From Pseudoalteromonas citrea (GTDB lineage Bacteria; Pseudomonadota; Gammaproteobacteria; Enterobacterales; Alteromonadaceae): a stretch of DNA of 64,000 nucleotides. The notes beneath the pieces were generated by a model. It saw only the letters and a program-made list of their open reading frames with translations. It ran no database searches and was not told where the DNA came from. The DNA is taken from assembly GCF_000238375.3 (NCBI RefSeq), contig NZ_AHBZ03000014.1, positions 310,001 through 374,000 on the forward strand, read 5' to 3'. Of this stretch, positions 8,016 through 16,808 are shown in pieces; the first letter of the stretch is position 1, and the number at the start of each line of letters is the position of its first letter. Position numbers and translations under genes: made by a program.

Positions 8016-10613
8016 TTAAAACCTAAATTGTACACCAAGTGAATAACGAGCTTCACCTTCATAGCTATAGGCTGGGTAACCATTAGAAGTTCGTTGCAGA
8101 GTCGCGATTTCACCTTGGTCACGACCAATTTGAATGCTATCTTCTTCTAGTAAATTAGTTATATCAGCAACAACTGTAAAGTTGTCATTGATTTTATAAG
8201 AAAAACTTAAATCAAGTGTACCAAAATCTTGGTGCTCTCGGTTACCATAAAAACCAACTTCACGGATCATATAATCTGAACGCCACGTATAAGCCGCACG
8301 CGCTGAGAATGCATCATCTTCATAAAAGCCAACTAAGTTTGTCGTATGCTTTGATGAATCGGTAAAGATATTATTTCTATCTGTGTAGTTCTTCGCATCA
8401 GCCTTTGCATCTGCATAAGTATAGTTAAATACACCACCAAACCCATTATCAAATGTATGCTGCCATTGGAATTCAACACCATTAATATCACCACCACGGC
8501 CATCTTTATAGGTATCTAAACGCCAACTATCAAGTTGAGAGTCTGGGTCAACGATACCGATTGACTGATTTGCGATGCTATCTGCAGTTGTAAATGTATC
8601 GACTTGCTTCGTGAAGTAAGAAAGAGCCACTAAGCTTGAGCTGTTATAGTACCATTCGACACCAATATCGGCCTGATTAGCCTTAAATGGACTTAGTGCT
8701 ACAGACCCTTTTTCAACTGATTCATTTCCGATAATATTATCGCCAAATCCCTTAAGACTCGAGCTTGTAAACATATCATTATAATTAGGGCGCGCGATTA
8801 CGGTTGCCGCTGAAAAACGTACTATCACATCTTCTTGTACATCAACTGCAACGTTGATACTTGGCAATACTTCATTGTAATTTGACTCTTCTGTAACTAT
8901 ATCATGTGAATAGCCATTATTTGCAACAAGAATGGGGTCTACAAATCCATCTAACCGGGCATATGTATCAGAACTAACGCTTGTACTTATGTAGCGTAAT
9001 CCCATATTACCTCGAACATTCTCATGAGAGAAGTTTGCCATCACATAACCTGAAAAGTTATCTTCAACAATATTTGAGAAACCTGAACGTGATTCAACCC
9101 ATTCAGTAATTAAGCCCTTAGTATGGCTGATCATCGCATCAGCATTTGGCTCAGGAATCGTAAAGCTATCTTTGCCCGCTGAAATCGTGCCCAATAGAAG
9201 CCCTTCAGCCGCATCAGTATTCGATAGTAACGGTCTATTAGATGACTTTTCTACTTCATGATGGACCCAGCGTACACCCGTTTTGATTGATGTAAAGAAC
9301 TCACTTTCTAATTGGAAAGTAAAATCTACCTGTGCATAATCTTCACTGTCTTTATTCGGCGAATTTACGATTGAATTATCACCAACATTTAGAGTAGTAG
9401 CCTCATAAACTGGAGAAGTCATATCGTACTGAATTCGATCACCTTCGGCATTTATCGTACCAAGCGAACCTATTTTATCCGTAAGAGTTGCATAGTTAGT
9501 TTCAAAGTTCGTACCACCAGTCGCTTCTGTGCTACCAATTTGGAATTCAATTTTCACCGCATCACCAACATATGTCATGTCGAATGCGACAACTTCTGTT
9601 TCCATTGATGCTTGACGAGGACGAACATCGTAATACGGAAGGATTACATCGTCAGAATCTATCCAAGCCTGTGTCGCAGTACAATTAGTAGGAATACCCT
9701 GCGCATTTGTCGACGAACAATTTGAAAAATTCTGTGGAATCCAAATTTGTGTGTTAAGGTTATTAGCGTTAAGTTCAAGATTCATATAATGTAGACCAAA
9801 GTCTAATGAATCAGTTGGAGCGTACTGAAGCTGAATATCAGTCGCCGTGCGCTCGCGTTGCTGCTTAAAGTTCGTTGGCGCAATTCTTCCGGCCCAAGCA
9901 GGAAGTGACTCATCACCGATGCGCTCTAAAGAGTAATCAGACTTTGCTAAAGCACCTAAAACACCGAATGTCTCAGCTTCATTTTTCCAACTATATAAAC
10001 CTGAGTAACTTGCATCATTCTCATCAGATGCTGTAGAACCCGTCATTTTAATCGACCCAAATACCGTATTTGCATCTAGATCTAAAGGACGACGAGTTTT
10101 TACAATAACAGTACCACCAACACCACCTTCCACGATATCAGCCTGCGCTGACTTATAAACATCCATTGATGCGATCATTTCAGGTGCTAGCATTGAGTAA
10201 TTAAATGAACGGTCGATTGCTTGCTCTGTATACCACCCTGTAGATGCTACATTTTGTCCATTTAAAGAAGTTTTTGTTAATTGGTTAGATGCGCCACGAA
10301 TTGATACTGCAGAACCTTCACCAAATTGACGTGAAACAGTTACACCTGGAACTCGGCCTAAAGACTCTGCTAAGTTATTATCAGGGAAGTCACCGATGTC
10401 TTCGGCTGATACAGAATCGACTACAGAGTTTGCAAAACGCTTTGTATTCATTGACGCTTCTAAAGAGCGGCGGATACCACGAACTTCAATTACTTCAACA
10501 TCTTCTTGAACTTTGTTTTCTTCTGCTGCAAATGCAACACCTGATGCGCCTGCACTTAGTACAAGGCCTACATTTAAAGCGAGTAAGCTTTTCTTAAAAT
10601 TATTAGCTAACAC
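8016..10613 (-). CDS. TonB-dependent receptor, probable chito-oligosaccharide/GlcNAc uptake
   Basis: 865-residue outer-membrane receptor. Residues 1 to about 29 are a signal peptide ending GVAFAAEE. The plug follows with VEVIEVRGIRRSLEASMNTK and the plug motif ESLGRVPGVTVSR; the rest is a beta-barrel ending in the aromatic terminus GVQFRF. One predicted extracellular loop carries a Cys pair (near NFSNC and PTNC). The start is GTG at 10613, with AAGGGG six bases upstream. A perfect LacI-type palindrome lies 55 bases before the start and a second copy 311 bases further on, the same site found before nagB and nagK. This supports an amino-sugar substrate; that is inference from regulation, since receptors of this family cannot be assigned a ligand from sequence alone. 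Confidence 0.9.
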   Translation of the reverse strand: MLANNFKKSLLALNVGLVLSAGASGVAFAAEENKVQEDVEVIEVRGIRRSLEASMNTKRFANSVVDSVSAEDIGDFPDNNLAESLGRVPGVTVSRQFGEGSAVSIRGASNQLTKTSLNGQNVASTGWYTEQAIDRSFNYSMLAPEMIASMDVYKSAQADIVEGGVGGTVIVKTRRPLDLDANTVFGSIKMTGSTASDENDASYSGLYSWKNEAETFGVLGALAKSDYSLERIGDESLPAWAGRIAPTNFKQQRERTATDIQLQYAPTDSLDFGLHYMNLELNANNLNTQIWIPQNFSNCSSTNAQGIPTNCTATQAWIDSDDVILPYYDVRPRQASMETEVVAFDMTYVGDAVKIEFQIGSTEATGGTNFETNYATLTDKIGSLGTINAEGDRIQYDMTSPVYEATTLNVGDNSIVNSPNKDSEDYAQVDFTFQLESEFFTSIKTGVRWVHHEVEKSSNRPLLSNTDAAEGLLLGTISAGKDSFTIPEPNADAMISHTKGLITEWVESRSGFSNIVEDNFSGYVMANFSHENVRGNMGLRYISTSVSSDTYARLDGFVDPILVANNGYSHDIVTEESNYNEVLPSINVAVDVQEDVIVRFSAATVIARPNYNDMFTSSSLKGFGDNIIGNESVEKGSVALSPFKANQADIGVEWYYNSSSLVALSYFTKQVDTFTTADSIANQSIGIVDPDSQLDSWRLDTYKDGRGGDINGVEFQWQHTFDNGFGGVFNYTYADAKADAKNYTDRNNIFTDSSKHTTNLVGFYEDDAFSARAAYTWRSDYMIREVGFYGNREHQDFGTLDLSFSYKINDNFTVVADITNLLEEDSIQIGRDQGEIATLQRTSNGYPAYSYEGEARYSLGVQFRF

Positions 10614-10667
10614 AGGATTCCCCTTGAATCATATTGTTGGTTTTTTAATCACTTCTGCCCAGTGATG

Positions 10668-10683
10668 ATGACAACGCTGTCAT
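10668..10683. promoter_or_regulatory. LacI-type operator before TonB receptor
   Basis: ATGACAACGCTGTCAT, with ATGACA/TGTCAT arms around a CG centre. It is 55 bases upstream of the receptor GTG and identical to the copies at 10979 and 30618. A site here would overlap or lie just downstream of the receptor promoter, consistent with repression. Confidence 0.8.
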
Positions 10684-10978
10684 CTAATAACAAACATACA
10701 CCGTAAATTACAAATTCGCTACATCTTTTTTGTCATATTAAACAAAAAACAACCAAAGAATAAGCCAAACCTCTGATTTAACTGAACTTTGAAATTTACT
10801 TGAGATAATCTGTTACAAAAATCGAGAGAAATATACCATAAAATAAGAGAAATACCGCATCAAATTAGTTGAATTAGGGACATTCATAACTTTAGGTTAT
10901 AAGAAATGGGGATATGTCTTGTTGTCTAGTGATAATGAAAACTTTGGCAGAAGTGTTCAAGGGTGATAACCATTCTCA

Positions 10979-10994
10979 ATGACAACGCTGTCAT
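10979..10994. promoter_or_regulatory. Distal LacI-type operator
   Basis: A second exact copy, extended to 18 bp (AATGACAACGCTGTCATT, 10978-10995), 311 bases from the proximal copy and with no obvious gene of its own on either side. It could be an auxiliary operator for DNA looping or could mark an unrecognised transcript. Confidence 0.7.
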
Positions 10995-11234
10995 TATAGA
11001 ATCTCATACTCTCGATGTCCAGCAATTTGATAAAAAAATACCTACCTATTCCTGCTGTGATGCCTGTAAATACGGTACATTCAGCCAAACCCATGAGTTA
11101 TCTATATTTAAATCTATGCTGACATCACGAATATCAAATTCCAAATGATATTTTTGTCTTGAAATAAAGTACAGGTTATGAGGTAGGCGGATAAAGAATA
11201 TTTAGAGTGTATTCGCTATAGACTTCATTAGAGA

Positions 11235-11267
11235 TAACCTAACTGCTCACAATGAGCAATTAGGTTA
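11235..11267 (-). terminator. Hairpin after pgl
   Basis: The outer stem TAACCTAA/TTAGGTTA (8 bp) encloses an inner stem GCTCA/TGAGC with a three-base loop. It lies 18 bases beyond the pgl stop. There is no T-run, so it is either a weak terminator or a 3' stabilising structure. Confidence 0.55.
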
Positions 11268-11284
11268 CACTTAGCTATGGAGCC

Positions 11285-11992
11285 CTATGGGCACCAAAAT
11301 ACTGATAGTGTGATCTGAGGGTGATTAATTACGGCTCTCAGTGGTATATCCAGTTCCGACCCTGCACCTTTTGCTTGATCATACATCGCGCGCTTCTCAT
11401 CACCACTAATGAGTAACACAACCTCTTTTGAGCGTGCAATACCATTCAAAGTCAAACTCATGCGTTCAGTGATGCTTCCTGTCACCGCGCTTTCAACCGC
11501 ATTTATCGCACACACTATATCTGTTGTTTGTAAGCCAGACTCAAGACCTTCAGCATGTGGGAATAGAGAGGCCGTATGCCCATCCGGACCCATACCTAAA
11601 ATGGTAACATCAGGTGCTTTTAGCGCTTGATACGCTTGTTCACATTCCACTTGACCTGCAATAGCTGAACTTGCCGAGTTTTTCATCACAATAAACTCAG
11701 CATCAGCAGCTTTATTCTGCAATAGCGTTTCATTAATAAACGCTTCATTTGATTTGTCATGTGCTGGGTCAACCCAACGCTCATCAACCATAGCAATTGA
11801 AATTTTGTCCCACTCCAATGGCAAATTAGATAAGTATTTATATGCTGGTGCAGGAGATGACCCGCCTGATACCATAACCAACGCTTTTCCATCTTGCTTA
11901 ATACCGCTGGCAATACCTGTTTCAAGTAAAGACGCTAAAGCCTCAGTCATTTGAGCTTTAGATTCAAATATACGTTCCACAATATTTGCCAT
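11285..11992 (-). CDS. pgl: 6-phosphogluconolactonase
   Basis: 235-residue cytosolic lactonase of the DevB/Pgl family, hydrolysing 6-phosphoglucono-lactone to 6-phosphogluconate after Zwf. Family motifs visible: MVSGGSSPAPAYKYL (about residues 40-54), MVDERWVDPAHDKSNE and LGMGPDGHTASLFPH. The start codon overlaps the zwf stop by one base, so the two are translationally coupled in a zwf-pgl operon. The edd/eda genes that often follow in related bacteria are not here; downstream are a hairpin and the receptor upstream region. No anomalies. Confidence 0.95.
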   Translation of the reverse strand: MANIVERIFESKAQMTEALASLLETGIASGIKQDGKALVMVSGGSSPAPAYKYLSNLPLEWDKISIAMVDERWVDPAHDKSNEAFINETLLQNKAADAEFIVMKNSASSAIAGQVECEQAYQALKAPDVTILGMGPDGHTASLFPHAEGLESGLQTTDIVCAINAVESAVTGSITERMSLTLNGIARSKEVVLLISGDEKRAMYDQAKGAGSELDIPLRAVINHPQITLSVFWCP

Positions 11993-13464
11993 TATACTTG
12001 CTCCCCTGCGTTAAACCATACATGACCATTTTCTGCTAACAACTCATCAGCTCCCTCTGGTCCCCAAGAACCCGCGCGATACAATGCTGGGGCACCTTTT
12101 TCTTGCCAACGTGCAACAATTGGATCAATCCACTGCCACGCTTGCCTTACCTCATGGCGATGAATAAATAACGCAGGGTTATTTGCAGCAGCATCTAACA
12201 TTAAGCGCTTATAGGCATCTGAGTGAAAACCATTTTTATACTGTTCACTCAATTCAATATTTAATGTCACAGGCTCTAACTGCATCTCTAAATTATCTAG
12301 GCGTTTAGACATTAGAGTCAGCTGAATGCTTTCTTCAGGCTGAAGTCGGATCACTAGACGATTAGGTTGAATTGGGCCAACAGAGTCATCGTATACATTG
12401 TGTGAAACCGGCTTATATTCAACCACAATTTCTGCACAACGTTTGTTCATGCGTTTACCCGTACGCAAATAAAATGGTACTCCTGACCAACGCCAGTTAT
12501 CTATATGGGCACGAATAGCGACAAACGTCTCAGTAATACTAGAACCCTCGCCTAGTTCCTCTAAATAGCCAGGTACTAATTTACCTTGTAAATCACCAGG
12601 AACATACTGCCCACGAACAATATTACTATCAACATCAGCGTCAACCAAAGGGCGTAATGCTTCTAATACTTTAAGTTTTTCTGTACGAATACTATTGGCA
12701 TTGAGCTTATGAGGAGACTCCATTGCCACTAAGCACAGTAATTGCAGTAAGTGATTCTGAACCATATCTCTTAACGCACCAGCTTTATCATAAAAGCCTG
12801 CTCGTGCTTCAAGACCGACAGTTTCAGAAATGCTGATTTGGATATTGTCTATGGACTTCGCGTCCCATAAGTTTTCAAATAAAGCATTAGAAAAACGTAG
12901 AGCCATTAAATTCTGTACAGTTTCTTTACCTAAGTAATGATCGATACGGAAAATTTGCTCTTCACTAAAGAACTGTGCAATTTTGCCATTTATTTCTTCA
13001 GCCGACTCACCGCAGTAACCGATTGGCTTTTCAACAACGACCCGTGATGTATCAGTGATAAGAGATTTAAGTGACAATATTTCACAACATCTACCGTATA
13101 CAGCAGGCGGCAAGGATAAGTAAAAGACACGAGACTTATCACTGGCATCTTCATCTAGAATAGCTTTTAGCTTATCCCAATTATCGTCAACATCGGTTAC
13201 ATTAACCACAACAGGCACTAAAAATTCAGAAAAGGCTTGCCAATCTTTTTCGTTAAATTCATCCGCACTTAAAAAAGACTGAAGTGCTTGATGCGCTGTT
13301 TCGATGTATTCTAGTTGTTTATTTTCTTCTCGAACAGTTGGCAAAATACGAGAGCCCTTTGGCAGGTTCCCTTCTTGATATGCTCGATACATAGCTGGTA
13401 ACAATTTGCGTAAAGCTAAATCACCACCCCCACCAAAAATTACGATATCAAAAGGATTAAGCAT
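11992..13464 (-). CDS. zwf: Glucose-6-phosphate dehydrogenase
   Basis: 490-residue NADP-dependent dehydrogenase, the first step of the oxidative pentose phosphate and Entner-Doudoroff routes. The N-terminal nucleotide-binding loop appears as FGGGGDLALRKLLPA, slightly unlike the common GASGDLA/GxxGDLxxRKL form but functionally equivalent. The active-site signature RIDHYLGKETVQNLMALRF is intact. Full family length. First gene of the zwf-pgl pair; pgi lies upstream on the same strand but 318 bases away, across a region with strong inverted repeats. No LacI-type nag operator lies directly before it, so it may be read from pgi or from its own promoter near 13510-13560. Confidence 0.96.
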   Translation of the reverse strand: MLNPFDIVIFGGGGDLALRKLLPAMYRAYQEGNLPKGSRILPTVREENKQLEYIETAHQALQSFLSADEFNEKDWQAFSEFLVPVVVNVTDVDDNWDKLKAILDEDASDKSRVFYLSLPPAVYGRCCEILSLKSLITDTSRVVVEKPIGYCGESAEEINGKIAQFFSEEQIFRIDHYLGKETVQNLMALRFSNALFENLWDAKSIDNIQISISETVGLEARAGFYDKAGALRDMVQNHLLQLLCLVAMESPHKLNANSIRTEKLKVLEALRPLVDADVDSNIVRGQYVPGDLQGKLVPGYLEELGEGSSITETFVAIRAHIDNWRWSGVPFYLRTGKRMNKRCAEIVVEYKPVSHNVYDDSVGPIQPNRLVIRLQPEESIQLTLMSKRLDNLEMQLEPVTLNIELSEQYKNGFHSDAYKRLMLDAAANNPALFIHRHEVRQAWQWIDPIVARWQEKGAPALYRAGSWGPEGADELLAENGHVWFNAGEQV

Positions 13465-13573
13465 AATTTACTCTCTACAGGTTAGGCGCGTCGTAACAAA
13501 CTAGGGTTAAAAGGCGCGCAATTTTCATTGTTATATTTGCTAGGTAAGACTACTTAGCCTAACAAAACAGTCG

Positions 13574-13585
13574 TGTCGTACGACA
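13574..13585. promoter_or_regulatory. 12-bp perfect palindrome upstream of zwf
   Basis: TGTCGTACGACA lies about 110 bases before the zwf ATG, a plausible activator or repressor site. It does not resemble the nag palindrome or the HexR site that I know for zwf in related bacteria, so the regulator is unknown. Confidence 0.45.
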
Positions 13586-13651
13586 TTGAATTCGATTGCA
13601 AGACACTTTAACAGGAATAGGCTGAAGATGGACATTTTGCGATAAATGAGC

Positions 13652-13695
13652 CTTAGGGGCCCTGTAATTCCTCTCACAAAAATACAGGCCCTAAG
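13652..13695. repeat. Imperfect inverted repeat, possible RNA hairpin
   Basis: CTTAGGG (13652-13658) pairs with CCCTAAG (13689-13695), and CCTGTA (13661-13666) pairs with TACAGG (13683-13688). There is a two-base bulge on one side and a 16-base loop. No T-run follows on either strand, so it is not a standard terminator; it may structure a pgi-zwf transcript. Confidence 0.5.
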
Positions 13696-13748
13696 AACTC
13701 CAGCGCTACCCGTTCAAAGGTAATCTTTTCACATTGCGTGATTCAGTT

Positions 13749-13766
13749 GTCTCATTATTATGAGAC
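13749..13766 (-). terminator. Hairpin after pgi
   Basis: GTCTCAT-TATT-ATGAGAC, a perfect 7-bp stem with a four-base loop, 17 bases past the pgi stop. There is no clear T-run on the minus strand; it may be a partial terminator or 3'-end protector. Confidence 0.45.
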
Positions 13767-13782
13767 GAATTTATTACAGTTT

Positions 13783-15423
13783 TTAACGATGTTGTTTGTA
13801 GTAAGCGATTAATCCATTTGTAGAACTATCATGCTCGTGACTTACATCGCTTTGTGTTAGCTCAGCTTCAATTGCCGATGCGAGTCCTTTTCCAAGTTCA
13901 ACACCCCACTGGTCGAAAGAACAGATCTCTAATATAATTCCTTGACAAAATATTTTATGCTCGTAAAGCGCTATTAAGCGGCCTACCGCTTTCGCATCAA
14001 CTGTATCAAGGATCATCGAGGTCGTTGGCCTATTCCCTTGGTGAATTTTATGCGTGACTAGCTGCTCTATCTTTTCTTCAGAGATACCTTTCGATACAAG
14101 TGCCTGACGAACCTGTTGCTCGTCAACTCCCGACATCATGGCTTCTGTTTGAGCAAAGAAATTAGACAGTAAAATATCATGATGCTGGCCAACATTCTTT
14201 TGTGGCTTTATCGATGCGATAAAATCAGCAGGTACTATCGTATTTCCTTGATGCAAATATTGATAAAACGCATGTTGACCATTAATACCAGTCATGCCCC
14301 AAATAAGAGGTACTGTCGTGTAAGGTACCGTTCGTCCATCGAATGCCACTGACTTACCGTTACTTTCCATCTCACCTTGCTGTAAATACGCAGGTAGCAT
14401 ATGAAGTGCTTGGTCATAAGGGAGAATAGCTTGAGCTTTGTGCCCTAAAAAGCTGGTATTCCATACACTTAACAGGCCCATGATCAACGGAATATTCTGC
14501 TCAGGTGATGCATTTTTAAAATGCTCATCTATTTCGAATGCACCTTCCAAAATATCAGAAAACACGTCAAAACCAAGGTACAAAGCAATCGGTAACCCTA
14601 TCGCACTCCATAAAGAAAAGCGACCGCCAACCCAATCCCACATGGTAAAGACGTTTTCATCAGCAATACCGAACAAACGTGTTTTTTCTAAGTTCGTACT
14701 TACCGCGACAAAATGCTTAGCTATCGCTGCATCGCTTTGCGCACTCTCTAAAAACCATTTAACCGCTGAGTTTGCGTTTGTCATCGTTTCTGATGTGGTG
14801 AATGTTTTTGACGAGATCACAAACAAACAAGTCTCGGCATCTACTTTGCCAAGGACATTATCAAGCTGAACGCCATCGACATTAGAGACATAATGTACTT
14901 TTAATCTATCATCGGCATATGACTTCAATGCTTCTGTGGCCATTTGCGGGCCTAAATTAGAGCCACCGACACCAATAGCAACCACATCTTTTACAGCTTT
15001 ACCTGTGTACCCAGTCCACTGACCATTTCGAACGTTTTCTGTAAACGCCTTAATTTTTTCCAATTCACCATGTACTGCTGGCATAACATCATCGCCGTCA
15101 ACGTATACTGGTGAAACTGAACGATTTCTTAGCGCTGTATGCAATACAGCCCTATTCTCAGTAAAGTTAATTTTTTCTCCGCTGAACATTTTTTCTCGCC
15201 AGCCGGCTAGATCAACTTGTTCCGCTAAAGACAGTAATTGATTAAAAGCACTTTCATCAATCAACTGTTTTGAATAATCGAAAAGCAAACCTGGGATCTG
15301 ACAAGAAAACTTATCAAAGCGTTGTTCATCCTGAGCAAACAGGTTTTTTATTTTTTGTTGTTTTAAATCTGCGGCTGATTGCTCTAATGCTTTCCAGCTA
15401 TTCAGGTTGCTTCGGCAACTCAT
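13783..15423 (-). CDS. pgi: Glucose-6-phosphate isomerase
   Basis: 546-residue cytosolic isomerase interconverting fructose-6-phosphate and glucose-6-phosphate. Motifs: AIGVGGSNLGPQMATEAL, FVISSKTFTTSETMTNA, the GGRFSLWSAIGLPIAL signature, and the C-terminal FDQWGVELGKGLA signature. Full length. Divergent from the LacI-family gene; a nag-type operator (15520-15535) lies 97 bases before its ATG. In the amino-sugar route NagB produces fructose-6-phosphate, so Pgi would feed it to Zwf and Pgl downstream. That coupling is inferred from the operator and gene order. Confidence 0.96.
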   Translation of the reverse strand: MSCRSNLNSWKALEQSAADLKQQKIKNLFAQDEQRFDKFSCQIPGLLFDYSKQLIDESAFNQLLSLAEQVDLAGWREKMFSGEKINFTENRAVLHTALRNRSVSPVYVDGDDVMPAVHGELEKIKAFTENVRNGQWTGYTGKAVKDVVAIGVGGSNLGPQMATEALKSYADDRLKVHYVSNVDGVQLDNVLGKVDAETCLFVISSKTFTTSETMTNANSAVKWFLESAQSDAAIAKHFVAVSTNLEKTRLFGIADENVFTMWDWVGGRFSLWSAIGLPIALYLGFDVFSDILEGAFEIDEHFKNASPEQNIPLIMGLLSVWNTSFLGHKAQAILPYDQALHMLPAYLQQGEMESNGKSVAFDGRTVPYTTVPLIWGMTGINGQHAFYQYLHQGNTIVPADFIASIKPQKNVGQHHDILLSNFFAQTEAMMSGVDEQQVRQALVSKGISEEKIEQLVTHKIHQGNRPTTSMILDTVDAKAVGRLIALYEHKIFCQGIILEICSFDQWGVELGKGLASAIEAELTQSDVSHEHDSSTNGLIAYYKQHR

Positions 15424-15519
15424 ACTCTTCCCCTAAACACGACTAACTCGTTGAAAAACACAATATATAAGAGATCTTAATAAATAAAATGATACTTGCT
15501 TAGTAAACCATAAGTTAAA

Positions 15520-15535
15520 ATGACAACGCTGTCAA
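15520..15535. promoter_or_regulatory. LacI-type operator in pgi-lacI divergent region
   Basis: ATGACAACGCTGTCAA: the 14-bp core TGACAACGCTGTCA is identical to the receptor and nagB sites. It is 97 bases from pgi and about 190 from the regulator gene. Confidence 0.75.
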
Positions 15536-15585
15536 TGCTCTACTTTTCAATTTTATAGCGGGGATAATAACCCAATTCTTGTCAT

Positions 15586-15601
15586 TTGACACCGGTATCA
15601 T
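15586..15601. promoter_or_regulatory. Degenerate second LacI-type operator, possible autoregulation
   Basis: TTGACACCGGTATCAT keeps the CG centre and most arm bases of the nag palindrome and lies 121 bases before the regulator ATG. It is a weaker match than the other sites. Confidence 0.45.
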
Positions 15602-15721
15602 TAAATTATTTATGATCTTTATGCTGCTATTTTATGTTTGGATTAGATAGACTAAGCTACAAATAATGACATTTACTGAATTTTGAGCTCGTTGCGCTCT
15701 CTCACATAAAAGAACAACAAC

Positions 15722-16762
15722 ATGAAAGTCACTATAAATGATGTCGCTAAGTTAGCCGGTGTATCGATGAAAACCGTCTCTCGTGTGATTAACAAAGAAC
15801 CATCAGTTAGAAAAAAAACGTACGATATCGTGATGAACGCGGTTAAAGAACTCAACTATCAACCTAATATAGCAGCAAGGAATTTAGCTGGAACCTCTTC
15901 GTTTGCCGTAGGTTTAGTCTATGATAACCCCAATGCTTACTATGTAATTGATATGCAGAACGGTGTGCTGTCTCGCTGTAAAGACGAAGGATATGAGCTA
16001 GTTATACATCCGTGTAGTTACTCCGACGATAACATGGAAGCAGATTTTATCACCATGATAAAACGGTCTCGCCTTGCTGGATTGGTTTTAACCCCACCAT
16101 TATCTGAACAACAAAAAATCATTGATATGCTGGACGAAATCGGGATTCAGTATGTTCGCCTGCTATCTGGTAGAGCAACTGAGACTGAAAATAGCAGTAA
16201 TTGTATCTTTGTTGACGACTTCGCCGCAGCTCATGAAATCACAGAGCATTTAATTTCTCTCGGTCATAAACGCATCGGTTTTGTACTCGGAGATAAGGAG
16301 CACAAATCAACCTCTGAGCGATTAGCAGGCTACCGCCAAGCGTTACAAGACCATAATATTAATTACTGTGAAGAGCATATATTCGAAGGGAGCTACTCTT
16401 TTGAATCTGGTGTATTAGGTGCACAGCACTTATTGAAGGACAGTAACAAAAACAATATTTCAGCTATTTTAGGCGGTAATGATGAAGTCGCTGCTGGCGC
16501 ATTATTTGCTGCACGTTTAATGAATATAGATATTCCTGCTCAACTATCTATAACTGGGTTTGAAGACTCGCCATTCTCTCGCCAAACTTGGCCCAAATTG
16601 ACCACAGCACATCAGGCTAACAATGTCATTTCGGAACATGCGGCACGCTTATTGTTTTCTAAAACGAGAGGATCTCGAAAACAAGACAAAGAGATCATTA
16701 GTACCTTTACCCCATCACTGGTAATACGCCAAAGTACCGGGGTAGCTGCCGACAAAACTTAA
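15722..16762 (+). CDS. nagR: LacI-family transcriptional regulator, probable NagR
   Basis: 346 residues. The N-terminal LacI-type HTH reads VTINDVAKLAGVSMKTVSRVIN (about residues 3-24), followed by the hinge helix region ELNYQPNIAARNLAG, then a periplasmic-binding-protein-like effector domain with the typical ITGFEDSPFSRQTWPKLTTAHQ region. It is divergent from pgi with two operator-like palindromes between. The operator recurs before nagB, nagK and the TonB receptor. LacI-type NagR regulators of N-acetylglucosamine genes are known in Shewanella and relatives, so this is the natural candidate. The likely effector is GlcNAc-6-P or a related amino-sugar phosphate (inference). The family is certain; the symbol rests on the regulon argument. 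Confidence 0.75.
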   Translation: MKVTINDVAKLAGVSMKTVSRVINKEPSVRKKTYDIVMNAVKELNYQPNIAARNLAGTSSFAVGLVYDNPNAYYVIDMQNGVLSRCKDEGYELVIHPCSYSDDNMEADFITMIKRSRLAGLVLTPPLSEQQKIIDMLDEIGIQYVRLLSGRATETENSSNCIFVDDFAAAHEITEHLISLGHKRIGFVLGDKEHKSTSERLAGYRQALQDHNINYCEEHIFEGSYSFESGVLGAQHLLKDSNKNNISAILGGNDEVAAGALFAARLMNIDIPAQLSITGFEDSPFSRQTWPKLTTAHQANNVISEHAARLLFSKTRGSRKQDKEIISTFTPSLVIRQSTGVAADKT

Positions 16763-16773
16763 ACAGCCACCCA

Positions 16774-16808
16774 CACTAGAGTAAATAATTAATTTTATTG
16801 CTCTAGTG
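16774..16808. terminator. Inverted repeat between convergent nagR and perM
   Basis: CACTAGAG (16774-16781) pairs with CTCTAGTG (16801-16808) across a 19-base loop that contains the perM stop codon. It is probably a shared 3' structure; the T-run is poor. Confidence 0.4.

Larger units (their letters stand above)
10614..11284. other. 671-base intergenic region with two operators
   Basis: Gap between the receptor start and the end of pgl. It holds the receptor promoter region, the operator at 10668-10683, a second operator at 10979-10994 and the hairpin after pgl at 11235-11267. A 61-codon reading frame at 10963-11148 (+) begins with GTG and encodes the operator itself; I do not regard it as a gene. 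Nothing else is recognisable. Confidence 0.7.
13465..13782. other. pgi-zwf intergenic region rich in inverted repeats
   Basis: This 318-base gap holds three symmetric elements: a 12-bp perfect palindrome TGTCGTACGACA (13574-13585), a long imperfect hairpin (13652-13695), and a hairpin just after pgi (13749-13766). No gene is visible. The zwf promoter probably lies between the palindrome and the zwf start. Confidence 0.7.

Noticed and set aside
10963-11148. 61-codon plus-strand reading frame over the distal operator
   Set aside because: GTG start without a clear ribosome site, and its codons read through the operator palindrome. No family resemblance.
14438-14869. 143-codon plus-strand frame inside pgi
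   Set aside because: Antisense to the conserved pgi core and lacking any recognisable domain.
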